A stretch of 64,000 nt of DNA. Origin: Poa pratensis (lineage: Eukaryota; Streptophyta; Magnoliopsida; Poales; Poaceae). The stretch covers positions 45,218,030 through 45,282,029 of the forward strand of contig CAMZMU010000062.1 in NCBI GenBank assembly GCA_947311845.1, written 5' to 3'. The translations under genes and the position numbers were made by a program. The notes beneath the pieces were generated by a model. That model made no database searches. It was not told the origin of the DNA and was given only the letters and a program-made list of their open reading frames with translations. Of the stretch, positions 33,533 through 45,236 are shown one piece after another; position 1 is the stretch's first letter; each line of letters opens with the position of its first letter.

Positions 33533-35070
33533 TAATACCCACAAGTATAGGGGATCGTTGAAATCTTCGATGTGTAAGTATTAGTATCGATCCCACGAGG
33601 AGTAGAAGGTATAAGTATTTATCCTCTCAAATAAGAGTGTCACTTCTCTTATTATCTATGCACTAGACAAAGTAAAATGATGCAAATGTTTTTGGGTTTT
33701 TGGTGTAGGGTTTGCAATAAAATAAAATATGATGAGTGAAAGCTCTCAAAGAGAGAGAAAGCCCAATCCTCTATGCAGCAAGAGGACAAGCTTGAGTGGT
33801 GTTTCTTATGCGTGGAAATCGTTCCCAAGGGCTACATGGATTTCATGGCATAGATATTTCTAGAACAACAAGGTAGCATTTTGTCAAGTTTTAATCTTCT
33901 TTGGACGGAGCCATAATTAGGTGTAGCTAAATAAATAAACTAAACCCCTTATGATGGATCATGTGGCCAAGTAAATAACTGCACAAGAATTATTAAGACA
34001 TAAAGTCCCACCATAGCATTACACTCTAAGGTCCCCGATATAAATCCCCTCCTAATGTAACTTCATGACTCGGTCAAGGGTTTACGTGTCCTCCCAAGTC
34101 TCCCTCAATTCATTACACTAGTGTGTTCTCCTATGAGCCCATAAAGGTGAAGTGATGTGCAGTCGACGTTCGCACAACACCATCATAGAATTGCATCAAA
34201 GATAAAAACTAGACAAAATACCAATACATGTCATATATAAATCATTGCCAATTCATCATATGCCCCCAGGAACATGAGAGAACTACTCACAACGCCAAGA
34301 CATGATATGATTCAATGGTATAACTGGTACAACACAATCTGAAAATATAATCTCACCCCAAGACAATGACAAGTAGCCAATCATACACAGGTAGAATAGC
34401 ACTTAAACAATAGCTAGGTTTCGAACAATCTCAAACTATGAGGGGGATGAAGTGGATCACGAAGATGGTGATGGAGATGGTGCTGGTCTTGACGGTGGTG
34501 TTGATGGAGACTCCGGAGGGGGGATGGAGGAGCTTTCCGGAGGTGGTTCCGGCGGCGTTTCCCCCCTCCGATCTTCTCCGGCGGCAGCCTTCTGTCTCCT
34601 ATTTCTTGGTTTTGTGTTTCTCCGCCGCCTCCTCGCGAAACTCCTCAGGGGACTATTTTTATAGTCGGTTTTAGGTCAAGACGAAGCCACGGAGACGAAA
34701 ATGGACGGCATCGGAGCCACGATTATTAAAAGGGGTGACCCCACACGGCCTATGTACCTGGCCGCGTGGGCCCCTCCAATTTCTTCCTCGGACTTCCTTT
34801 TTCGTGGATTCTTGGCTGGTACATCTTCTTATTTCCAAATATTGGGCCCCGTAAAATCCTAGGTCATTTGGACGTCGTTTGGTCCCTGAAAGTCAAAAAC
34901 ATGGAAAAAGGGGTTTTCTGCCTGCGCAGGGTTAATTCCAAATAAATGGGAAAACTATGAAATATTCCCAAAATCATTATAAAACATTGATATAACCCTT
35001 ATATGATGCAAATATGATTGGAATATAAGTAAAATAATGCAAAGTTCATGTATGCATTTTACATGCATCA
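33533..35070 (-). repeat. Element A 3' LTR
   Basis: 1,538 bp, matching 54145-55682 throughout with scattered substitutions. The ORFs at 34438-34674 lie in LTR sequence and recur in the other copy at 55050. Confidence 0.9.
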
Positions 35071-35087
35071 GCATCACCAAGCTTAAC

Positions 35088-38000
35088 TGTAACACCCCAA
35101 TTTTCTTAAGCTTTGAATTGTGGTGTTAAGTTAGGATTTTCAGAAACAACAAAAACTTTTGTTTTATTTCAGTCAACTCTTGCTTGGTAGCCTTAGTTGT
35201 CTTCTATAGTTGTTGGTCTTGCTTGAAAATTTCTAGTAACCCTTTTATACAAATTCCTCTAATTTAAATTTGAGTGATCTTTGATCTTCATGGTTGTTAA
35301 AACATAGCAAATTAAGAGCCTAGGATTAAGCATCTCATGTGTGGTTTTTGCAATGCACCTCGACCATCTCACTCCTTAAACATTCTACTTTTAGGTTATG
35401 CTTTGTTTGACATTTTAGAACTTGTTGGAGCACTTTTGCATCTGTGTGTTTAGGGCTAACCAAAACAGTGACCATTTGGTCATTTTTCTCAATTGTGCTT
35501 AGTTTAAAAATTCCTTCTTCACTCACCTTAGCCAGCAAACCCTAGCAACACCTTTTTGGGGTCATCCCACACTTGGACATGTTTAGTCCTTGTGATGATT
35601 TAGTAGGCTCTATTAGTATAATTTATATAACTTTTAGTGTTAGACTACTAATCCTAAAACTACCCTTAACCCTAATCCCTCCCCCTCTCCAACGGCTCCC
35701 TCTGGCTGGAGTCAAAGGAGAAAATCAGCACCCCACCCCTGGGCCCACATGTCACTCACTCATCTCCCTCTCCACCACCCCTCTTCTCCACTCCCCTCTC
35801 TTCTTTTTCTCCCTGCCCAACCGGAGCTCACTCTCCCTCTCCACCACTGGCCAGAGCACGTCACCCCTGGCCACCTCATCCCTGCCCCACTCCCCACCGC
35901 CCAAGCCAGCCACTCCGAGCTCTCCTTGACCCCCTGGTCTGAACCAGCTCGGGAAGACACCCCTGACCTAAAACACGACACCGTGCCCCTCTGCTCCCCA
36001 TTCTTCTCTCAGACCTCGCCCACACACCCCCTCTCTCCACCCCTGACGCCCAGGCCGCTCCCGTGCTCTCTGCTGCTCGAGATCATCCGAGACATCCGAA
36101 GGTTGCCGCCGACGAAACCAGACCGTGCCGCCGTTTTACTCTGGCATTCCTCGCCATTTTCGGCCGTGGAGATTCCCCTCGTCGAGGCCTAACTTTTCCC
36201 CCTTTTCGTTTTGCCCAGAGACTGCCGGAGACGCCGCCTCCATCCTCGACCCGAAGAACGCGCCGCCGCCGTCGCCATGGACTCCGGCCACCCCAGCTGA
36301 CGCCGTCCTCATCCACGCCTCTCCCTCGACCCCCTCCTTCATCCCAGCCCTCCCCAGCCGCATGCACAGGCCCTAGGTGAGCCCCTCGCCGTCGCCGAAC
36401 TTCCCAGTCCTCGGTCGCCGTCGGGCGCGACGCAGCGAAGAAGAAGAACGTGAGCCGTTGATCGCGAGATCAACGGCCCAGTTCAAACCTCCCCTGCGGG
36501 CTTTTCCCGCGCGCGGATTTCGCAGCGTGGCGCAGATGGGCCGGCCCATCTCGCGCGCGCAGTGGATCTGCGCTGGGCTCGGCCAGATCTGGCCCGAGCG
36601 CGGCCTTTTCTTTTTTTTAGCTTCTTCTTTAAATCTTTTGCAGTTTCTGTTAAAATGTGCTGTTTAGATTTAATCTTTGGTGGTCTATCTCTACATGCAT
36701 GTTGGTTTGGAGTATTTTTAGAGAGTGTTGTGATGTTTTCTTAAACATGCAGAAGTGGGTTAGCTCAAAAATATTTAATATGTTTTGCATGACATTAAAT
36801 CTTGTGAAATAAGTCTTTTCTAGTGTTTTATTTTTAGTGGGAGCTAGGAGTGTCCAAATTGAGTGAATCCAATTTGTGCAGGAGGGTAAAATCCATACCT
36901 TTCTATAGAACCTAGTCTTGCATGCAGGAGTTTCCTGAAACAGGAAGGGCAGCCATGTTTGTTTGGAGACCAGAAGCATTTCTAGGATTTTTAGCTCCTG
37001 TTTAATGATGCTTTTTGATGCAAATCCAATTCCTATAGTTTGGTATGACACTTAGCAGTGCTGTGTTAAAAGGGTTAATTTTTAGAAGCATTATTTTAGG
37101 ACTGGTGGATTTTACCCCAAAAACAGCCACTTTACTACTAATAAAAAGTCATGTTTGAATTGTTTGTGTTAGGTTTGTTCTAGATGATTTTATCCAGAGG
37201 ATGTTGGGTAATGAAATGCTTGCTGCTTTGTTTAAAGAACTTTAGATTGTTGTCAACCCGCCTCTTAAAATTAACGATAGTTGCGTTTAAATTTCCGGTA
37301 CCTTAGAACCGCAAGAGGAGGAGCAGTACGTGGGAGTGGAACCTGTCTACGAAGAAGAGCGAGATCAGGGACACTTTGCTGAGCAAGGCAAGCCACCTCA
37401 CCACTCTAATGAAATCCTATTATTTTTACAAGCATGTTTTGTTTTCAAAATAAAATAATGCATGTTTTATTCTTCCGTGGCATTTTGCCACCCAAAAACT
37501 ATTTTACAAAATATTGGTTGGCCAAAGATATCTACTAGTATATAATAGGTTTTATAAAAAGAGGTCTTCACTTGAGAAGCCTTCTACTGATGGCGCTATC
37601 AAGAAAATTATATTTTCTAGTAGTATATCCTTATAATCTTATCTCAAAACTATAGGATGGGAGCCTGGATTTTGACGAAATGTTTTCGGAAGGAAACCCG
37701 AGTCGCTGGGAGCGATCGGCGAGAAAGTAATTTATAAAACCCATGTTGCTGGGAGCAAATGGAGATGTTTTATGAAAACCCGAAGTGCTGGGAGCATTCG
37801 GAGAGCTTACGAAAACCCGAGTTGCTGGGAGCAATCGGAGATGTTTACGAAAACCCGAGCTGCTGGGAGCAGTCGGAGGTGGAGATGTTTTGAAAAACAA
37901 AGTACTGCCCTAGCGGCCGCCCGAACAATTAACCCGTACAACCACATTACCTCAAAATGGGCACGGGGCTTAGCGGAAGCTTGTTGGTGTTAGTATTCGA

Positions 38001-39152
38001 ATACTCCTCAATTGGCTAGAAGGGGTTAGAGTCCCCGGAACCGAATGCGGCAAGGGAATGGGCATACAAAGTGTGGACTTCGTGTGCCACCGGGAAGCAA
38101 CGGTGGGTCTCCTGTCATGGCGGTGTGAGGCTAGGGGAAACCGGATCGATACGGCTAGCTCACTCAGTGCCGGGGAGAACAAACCCACTCGAAGAGGATA
38201 TTCTTATACTAGCACTGACATAGTGGAAGTTAGGATCGGCCGTCTGATGTGTGCATGCTGTCTTTGAACAGTCCGTGGTTGATCCACGACAGACCATCCG
38301 AATCTTGTGGTGAAAGTGTACCACCTCTGCAGAGTGTAAATCTATTCGAATAGCCGAGTCGTCGGTCATGGACGGTTGGAAAGGCCCCCGATCTAGGCGT
38401 ATGGGTGTTTTATGTTTTAAAAAGGAAATTTGTTTTCGGCAAAGGAGAAAGGAGACATCAAGGAGGTACCTGGGAGGTACGGATTTTGGGCGAAGATGGT
38501 GGTCTCGGGGAGTCAACCAGTCGGAACCCGGAAAAGAAAAAAAAAGGGCATCCCTATCCTAGTGTCCTTGAAAAGTTTTACAAAGTGATTTACAAAGAGG
38601 TGGAGATAGTTCCGGTGATCTCTACCAAAGAGAATTCTATCTCTAAATGTTTCTTTTTAACAAAGATATAGAGATGTCGTATTCTCTATGTCTAAAAGCA
38701 TCGTTTACGAAAAACTACGCCCTATAGTCATATATAGCAGCTATCCCAGTTTTTCGAAAACGCTTTTATTGCATTACCATGAAAACTTAAGCCTGGGTGT
38801 GGTCTTGCGAGTACGTTACGAGGAGGCCTATGCCGAGGAAGAAGAGTATGTCGACGACTACGCCGCTTAGCTGTCACCGGTCAACTGCACTTGTGGGATT
38901 GCGTCCGTTGGAGACGAGGGCCGACGCTAGCCACGAGCTTCCGCTGTATCGTAGTTAATTCCGTCCTGCGCGACGATGATTTGCAGACTTGGTCATGTGA
39001 CCACTTGTGTTGTAAGACTTTTATTCGTACGACTTGAATGATGTAACTCTTGATACCATGTTGGTTATGTGATTGCGATGCACTGATCATTGGGATCGTG
39101 ATCTATTTACATAACGTGGGCTTCTCGGACTTCGGTACGAGGGGTCCTTACA
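35088..39152 (+). repeat. Element D 5' LTR
   Basis: 4,065 bp. It contains a C-rich, GC-rich stretch (35680-36600) whose Pro-rich ORFs are duplicated in the 3' LTR and are not genes, and a minisatellite at 37685-37890. Confidence 0.92.
37685..37890 (+). repeat. LTR minisatellite, ~40-bp unit x5
   Basis: Five imperfect units built on AACCCGAGTTGCTGGGAGCA followed by ATCGGAGA and a spacer. They are present at the same place in the 3' LTR (47828-48035). Confidence 0.8.
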
Positions 39153-39156
39153 GACT

Positions 39157-39169
39157 TGGTATCAGAGCC
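39157..39169 (+). other. Element D primer-binding site
   Basis: TGGTATCAGAGCC lies four bases after the 5' LTR and is complementary to initiator methionine tRNA. Confidence 0.88.
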
Positions 39170-39399
39170 ATCGTTGACCTTAGGAGACTTTAGCTAGGTT
39201 GGGCGTCGACGTCACGCAAAACTGTTTTTCCTTAAAAACTCAGGAGAGGTGTTTAAACTTGCGGAATATACTGCTGTATCCTCTCCCCTCTATTTTAACT
39301 ACTATAAGTAACTTTACTTGCATAAATTGTTTTACTTGTTGCTACTTAAAATTTTGCACACCGATCACTAATTAAACCTTCATTTAAAATTTTGTGTAG

Positions 39400-40388
39400 A
39401 TGGCCGACGGGTTTACGACGAGTATCCAGTTGGGGGCGATACCTACCCCGGGAGCGACGCCTGTTCCAGACCGAGCTGCTTGCTTTGACCAGGCTTTTGG
39501 GGCGCCCACTCCCTGAGTTGCGTGGAGGACGCGCTCTGCCGTTGTCGACGGGGAGATGTCCTGGAGGGTGAGGTGCACCCTTCGAGGCCCTCTTGTGCCA
39601 CCGTTTGCGGAGGAGCTGACCGTGGAGGCCATCGAGCCCACCCAGACCGCAGCTACTGCGACCGTCCTGCAGCGGGCTCTCGCTCGCTTGGTGCACTTCC
39701 ACAGCGCCGAGTACTTCGAGAGGCGCGACGACCAGGGCCACTCTATGCCTCTGCGCCCCCACCCCATCTTTGGGCTGCACGTGGAGGACTTGGGGATCCT
39801 CCTGGAGCACACTCAGGATCGGCTGATCCACAGCCGTATGGAGAGCGACCTTCGCCGTATGCAGTACGTCGACGCGGAGAACCGCGTTACGGAGGCCGAG
39901 CAGGACACCGAGGCTGTGGAGGCCCAGCTCACGGAGACTGGACAAGCTGAAGATTGCAGAGGAGAAGCTCAAGGCCACTGAGGAGCGCCTGGAGGTCCCG
40001 TACCGCGCGCGGGAAGGAGCGGAAGGAGACCCGTCGCTTCGAGGCCCGTTTCAAGACCGCCCGGTACTGGCAGCACAACCTCACGCGTAGGGTTGATGAT
40101 CTTGAGGCGACCATTCAGCTACGTGACACCCGGATCGCCGAGCTAGAGGAGGAGCTTGAGGAGTTGCGCAAGGAGAACGACGATCTCCTGCCCGACGACG
40201 AGGACCCGATGGAGGATATGGACATGGAGCCGGAGAGCGAGCAGGAGGACGACGACCTTCGCGACGACACCGACGCGGACTCGGAGCTAGTTATGTCCGA
40301 GAGGAGGACCCCGACGAGCCCCCTTACGACGGCGACGCACTCACTTCACCTGACGTCGCTGCCGCGGACGAGTAGCTACTTCGAGTAG
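39400..40388 (+). CDS. Extra ORF upstream of gag, coiled-coil acidic protein (broken frame)
   Basis: An ATG at 39400 (MADGFTTSIQLGAIPTPG) opens a frame that meets TGA near 39514, reopens through 39981 and continues in a second frame to 40388. Taken together it predicts a ~320-residue protein: a globular part with PHPIFGLHVEDLGILLEHTQ, then a long Glu/Arg/Leu coiled coil (LEATIQLRDTRIAELEEELE) and an Asp/Glu-rich tail. It lies between the primer site and gag and is separated from gag by ~300 bp of AT-rich DNA. It has no gag zinc knuckle and no enzyme motif. I do not recognise the family; the frame breaks may be indel errors or decay. Confidence 0.6.
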
Positions 40389-40692
40389 TTCTTTTGAGTT
40401 AGGATCACCCTGTCGCGAGCTTGTTATGTTGCGATCGAGTGACCTTGTTGTCATTAGTATGTGGTAGCCTTGATGGTTGTAAGGCGATTGTTGTGTTAGA
40501 CTTTGTATTTGTGAACTCATGTGAGTCGTATCGAGACCCTATTATCGAGCTAGTTATCCCATTTGTGCCATGTGTTCTTGCTGCATTTGTATGATGTTCC
40601 TGTTTGCATGGTTGGCATGTTTTCTTTCTACCTCAAATGTTTTATTTATTATTTGTTTGGAGTTTTAATTCTGCCGTTTTCTAAACTTCAGT

Positions 40693-41873
40693 ATGGCGAG
40701 AGATCCACCCCCACCACCCGAGCCCACTATGGCCCAGCTGATGCGCCTCTTCATGGAGGACCGTGAGGCCGCTCGTGCCGAGAGGACGCGAACCTCGCCA
40801 CACTGCAGCACCTGGCCCAGATTGCCGTCAATCCTAACGGTGGCAATGGCGGCAATGGCAATGGCAATGGCAATGAGGAAGGCCGTTCCAAGCTGCGAGA
40901 CTTCCAGAACACTAATCCCCCGGTGTTCTCTCAGAGGGTGAACCACTTGACGCGGATGACTGGATCCGCTCGATCGAGAACAATCTAGAGGTCGCCCATG
41001 TTGGCGACAATGAGAAGGTGGTCTATGCTACTCACTACCTCTCAGGTGCCGCCCGAGCATGGTGGGAATCAGTTAAGGCACTACTGCCTCAAGGTGAAGT
41101 TGTGACCTGGGAGGCTTTCAAGACCAAGTTTCAGAAGCGGTACGTGCCATCAGGTCAAGTCAGCATTATGCGAGAGAAGTTTCTGCGCCTAAAGCAAGGG
41201 GTATGTCAGTGGGTGAGTATCTGGAGGAATTCACCACCTTGGCAAGGTATGCACCTGCCGACGTGGACACGGAGGACAAAAGGAAGGAAAGGTTCCTGAA
41301 CGGACTGCATGATGAAATGCAGTGCATCCTGGTGGTGATGCCATTCAATGATCTGGAATCTTTGGCTGACGCCGCCATCATGATGGAGCACAAGCGTAAA
41401 GCTTCCTATGACAACCGCAAGCGCCGCCAGATGATGCAGCAAGGCAGTAGCAGTGGCAGCAACAGCAACAACAACAACAACAACCAGCGCCTGCGCCTCA
41501 CCCCTTCACCTAGGCCTGCTTATCAGCCGCCACGACCTGCGTATCAGCCACCAAGACCCTCGTCATATGCACCCCGTCCGAGTTACCCCACTCGCCCACC
41601 TGTTCCTCGCCCAGGAGGCGGCTACAATCCTGGTCTCAATTTCACTCGGCCGCCAGCACCAAGACCCACCGGAGGCTGCTTTGCCTGTGGACAACCTGGG
41701 CATTTCTCGGACTGCCCCACCAAGCAACCAGCTGACAATCGCCCCAATGCGACCAAGATGAACCAGGGATCAGTCCGACCCCTGGAGCAAGGCCCCGTAC
41801 CCGAGGAAGCCTGGAACCGTGACAAGGGGACACCTGAATCATATCAGCGCCGAAGAAGCCCAGGAGGCACCTG
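40693..41873 (+). CDS. Element D gag (frameshifted)
   Basis: From MARDPPPPPEPTMAQLMRLF the sequence gives a chromovirus gag: an N-terminal Asn/Gly-rich stretch, then the Retrotrans_gag core with YLSGAARAWWESVKALLP and WEAFKTKFQKRYVPSGQ (41018-41199), YLEEFTTLARYAP, a Pro-rich linker and the zinc knuckle CFACGQPGHFSDCP (~41680). It forms the capsid and packages RNA. Frame breaks occur near 40795, near 40935 and at 41198-41201, where a G run is one base short. Confidence 0.85.
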
Positions 41874-44800
41874 ACCTAGTGATGGGTACGTTTCCTGTCA
41901 ACTCCGTACCTGCTGCAGTTTTGTTTGATTCCGGAGCATCCCATTCGTTTGTTACCGAACCGTTTGTTAAGAAAAGTGGGATGGTCCCAACTTTGATGCG
42001 CCGACCCATGTAGTCAAATTCCTGGAGCCACCCAAGAACCTTTTGCAAGAGCCCGTAGAAATCCAGGGAGCCCGATTCCATGCTGATCTGGTAGTTTTGG
42101 GAAAACAAGGTATAGAAGTGGTTTAGGAATGGATTGGATGGCAGTGAACCGTGGAGTCATAGATTGCAACACAAACTATCACTCTAACCAGCCCAGAAGG
42201 AGACGAGGTTAGGCACACCTCTTCGATGCACTCCTTGTTAGGGCATTGTCACAAGAGTATAGCTAAGCCTGCCTGGAGGAGGTGCCAATAGTTTGTGAGT
42301 ATCCTGATGTGTTTCCCGAAGAGTTACCCGGTATGCCGCCTGATCGGGATATCGAGTTCATCATTGAGTTAGTTCCTGGAACTGGACCCATAGCTCAGAA
42401 GCCTTACCGTATGAATCCCCAAGAGTTAGAGGAATTGAAGAAGCAGTTGGATGATATGCTTAGGAAAGGACTGATTCGCCCCAGTGCCTCCCATGGGGAT
42501 CTCCAGTGATCTTCGTGGATAAAAGAGACGGTACCACTCGCTTGTGTGGACTACCGGAAACTGAACGACGTGACCATCAAGAACAAATACCCCTGCCCAA
42601 GATTGAGGATCTGTTTGATCAACTCAATGGAGCTCGAGTCTTTTCTAAGATCGATCTCCGCACCGGTTATCACCAGCTGAAAGTAAGGGAGACCGACATC
42701 CCGAAGACAGCCTTCACCACTCGTTATGGGTTGTTTGAGTCGACCGTAATGACCTTTGGCCTAACCAATGCCCCGGCTACTTCATGAATCTCATGAATAA
42801 GGTGTTCATGGATTATCTGGACAAATTCGTAGTGGTTTTCATTGATGACATCCTGATTTACTCCAAGTCGAAGAAGAGCATGAAGAGCACCTGAGGTTGG
42901 TTTTAGGCACCCTTCGTGAACACCAGCTCTATGCCAAGTTTAGCAAATGTCAATTTTGGCTGAAGGAAGTGGCATTCCTTGGGCATGTTATCACTGCCGG
43001 AGGAATCGCCGTTGACCCCTCTCATATCAAGGCTATAGTTGAGTTCCCGACCCCCACCAACCAGACCGAAGTGAGATCTATCCTCGGAATGGCTGGGTAT
43101 TACCGCAAGTTTGTCGAGGGATTCTCAAGTATTGCCAAACCCCTCACCCAGTTACTGAAGAAGGACAAGAAGTTTGAGTGGACTGACAAGTGTGAGGAGA
43201 GTTTTCAAGAACTAAAGAAGAGATTAACCACCGCACCCATCCTGACTATGCCTGATGTGACCAAGGATTTTGTCGTATATTGCGACGCTTCCAAGCTTGG
43301 ACTAGGTTGTGTCCTCATGCAAGAGGGCAAGGTAATCTCCTATTCCTCGCGACAGCTCCGCAAGCACGAGCAGAATTACCCCACCCATGACCTTGAACTT
43401 GCTGCCGTGGTTCACGCACTCAAAGCCTGGCGCCATTTTCTGATGGGCAATCGTTGTGACATCTACACTGACCACAAGAGCCTGAAGTATATCTTCACCC
43501 AACGGGAGTTGAACATGAGGCAGCGTAGATGGATAGAGCTCATTAAAGATTATGACCTAGACATCCATTACCACCCTGGAAAAGCCAACGTCGTAGCCGA
43601 TGCCCTTAGTCGACAGCCATGCTCTTTCAACACCATGATCAAGACCCGGCAACCAGCCTCTGGGAAGAGCTGGACAAGATGGGAATTGAAGTGGTTAGTT
43701 ATGGAGCTGGATCAACTCATGTTGCAGCCAACACTTTGGGATCAGATCAAGAAAGCACAGAAGGGTCACAAGAGTATCGAAGGCATCAAGCTTAGAATGG
43801 CGAAGGAAGAGTCCCGGTTTCACCATCGATTCCGAGGGTACTCTCTGGTATGAAGGCCGCATCTGCGTGCCGTCTGACCATGTTTGAAGCAGCTAATTAT
43901 GAAAGAAGCCCACGAGACTTTGTACTCCATCCACCCCGGTGGAACCAAGATGTACCAGGACCTCAAGGAGAAATTTTGGTGGCACGGCATGAAGCGAGAG
44001 ATTGCATTCTTCGTTCAGAACTGTGACATTGTCAGAGAGTCAAGGCCGAACATCAACGGCCCGCCGGATTACTCCAACCTCTCAAGATACCCGAATGGAA
44101 GTGGGATGAAGTTGGTATGGACTTTATCACGGGTTTACCCCGGTCCAACCGAGGACACGATGCCATTTGGGTCATTGTGGACCGACTCACCAAGGTTGCA
44201 CATTTTCTTCCAGTTACCACCAGATACCGATCTGACCAGTTAGCCGATTTATACATGTCCCGTATCGTCAGTCTCCATGGGATACCCAAGACGATCGTAT
44301 CCGATAGAGGAACCCAATTCACCTCTCGTTTTGGACCAAGCTTCATGAAGAGTTAGGAACCAAGCTCTTTTTCAGCACCGCTTATCACCCCAGACGGGAG
44401 GACAGACGGAGAGAGTCAATCAAATCCTTGAGGATATGCTTAGAGCCTGTGTTAGCTTATGGAGCCAAGTGGGAGGATTGCCTGCCGTTTGCTGAATTCT
44501 CCTACAATAATAGTTACCAAGCCAGTTTGAAAATGGCCCCATTCGAAGCTCTGTACGGACGTAAATGCCGTACTCCCCTGAACTGGTCTCAAGCAGGGGA
44601 CAGTCAAGTTTTCGGAGTCGATGCCCTGCGAGAGGCCGAAGAGCAAGTTCAACTAATCCGAGACCGACTTAAAGCCGCTCAGTCCAGGCAGAAAAGTTAC
44701 GCTGACTCCAAGCGGCGTGACTTATGCTTCCAGACCGACGACATGGTGTACCTGCGGGTTACTCCACTCAAAGGAATGCAGCGGTTCCATGTCAAGGGAA

Positions 44801-45236
44801 AACTCGCACCGAGATACATCGGACCCTTCCGGTCAACGGGAGGCGCGGAGAAGTATCTTATCAGCTGGATTTACCCCCTCACCTGTCCGAGTTTCACGAC
44901 GTGTTCCACGTATCACTACTCCGAAAGTGTTTGCAAGTCCCGGGCGCTACACACTCATATCAGGAGGTGGATCACCACACTATTGACCTTAACCATGACC
45001 TCACCTACCGGGAACGACCACTCCGTGTGCTAGCTGAAGATGTGCGTGTGACCCGTAGACGCAAGATCAGATTCCTGAAAGTCCAGTGGAGCAACCACTC
45101 AGAAGAAGAAGCCACTTGGGAGCGCGAAGATTACCTGGAAAAGAAATTCCCTGGTTTCCTTTCCTCTTCAACTCCGGAATCTCGAGGACGAGATTCTCCT
45201 AAGGGGGGAAGGTCTGTAACACCCCAATTTTCTTAA
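41874..45236 (+). pseudogene. Element D pol: protease, RT, RNase H, integrase, chromodomain (many frameshifts)
   Basis: Protease: LFDSGASHSFV (~41920). [26 protein letters not shown] and catalytic FIDDILIYS (~42838). RNase [26 protein letters not shown] and [13 protein letters not shown]. Integrase: [49 protein letters not shown]-like and EFSYNNSYQASL. Chromodomain: FLKVQWSNHSEEEATWERE (~45075), which in the clade targets insertion to heterochromatin. Breaks at 42010, 42122, 42173, 42271, 42490, 42545, 42781, 42873, ~43650 and ~43885 are nearly all one base short in a run (one is a GT dinucleotide). No continuous polyprotein exists as the sequence stands. Confidence 0.88.

Noticed and set aside
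34438..34674. 78-aa Met-rich ORF (also 55050-55286)
   Set aside because: Part of both LTRs of element A.
35573..36667. Long Pro/Ser-rich ORFs (also 45700-46870)
   Set aside because: They lie wholly within the 4-kb LTRs of element D and recur in both copies; composition is explained by C-rich LTR DNA.
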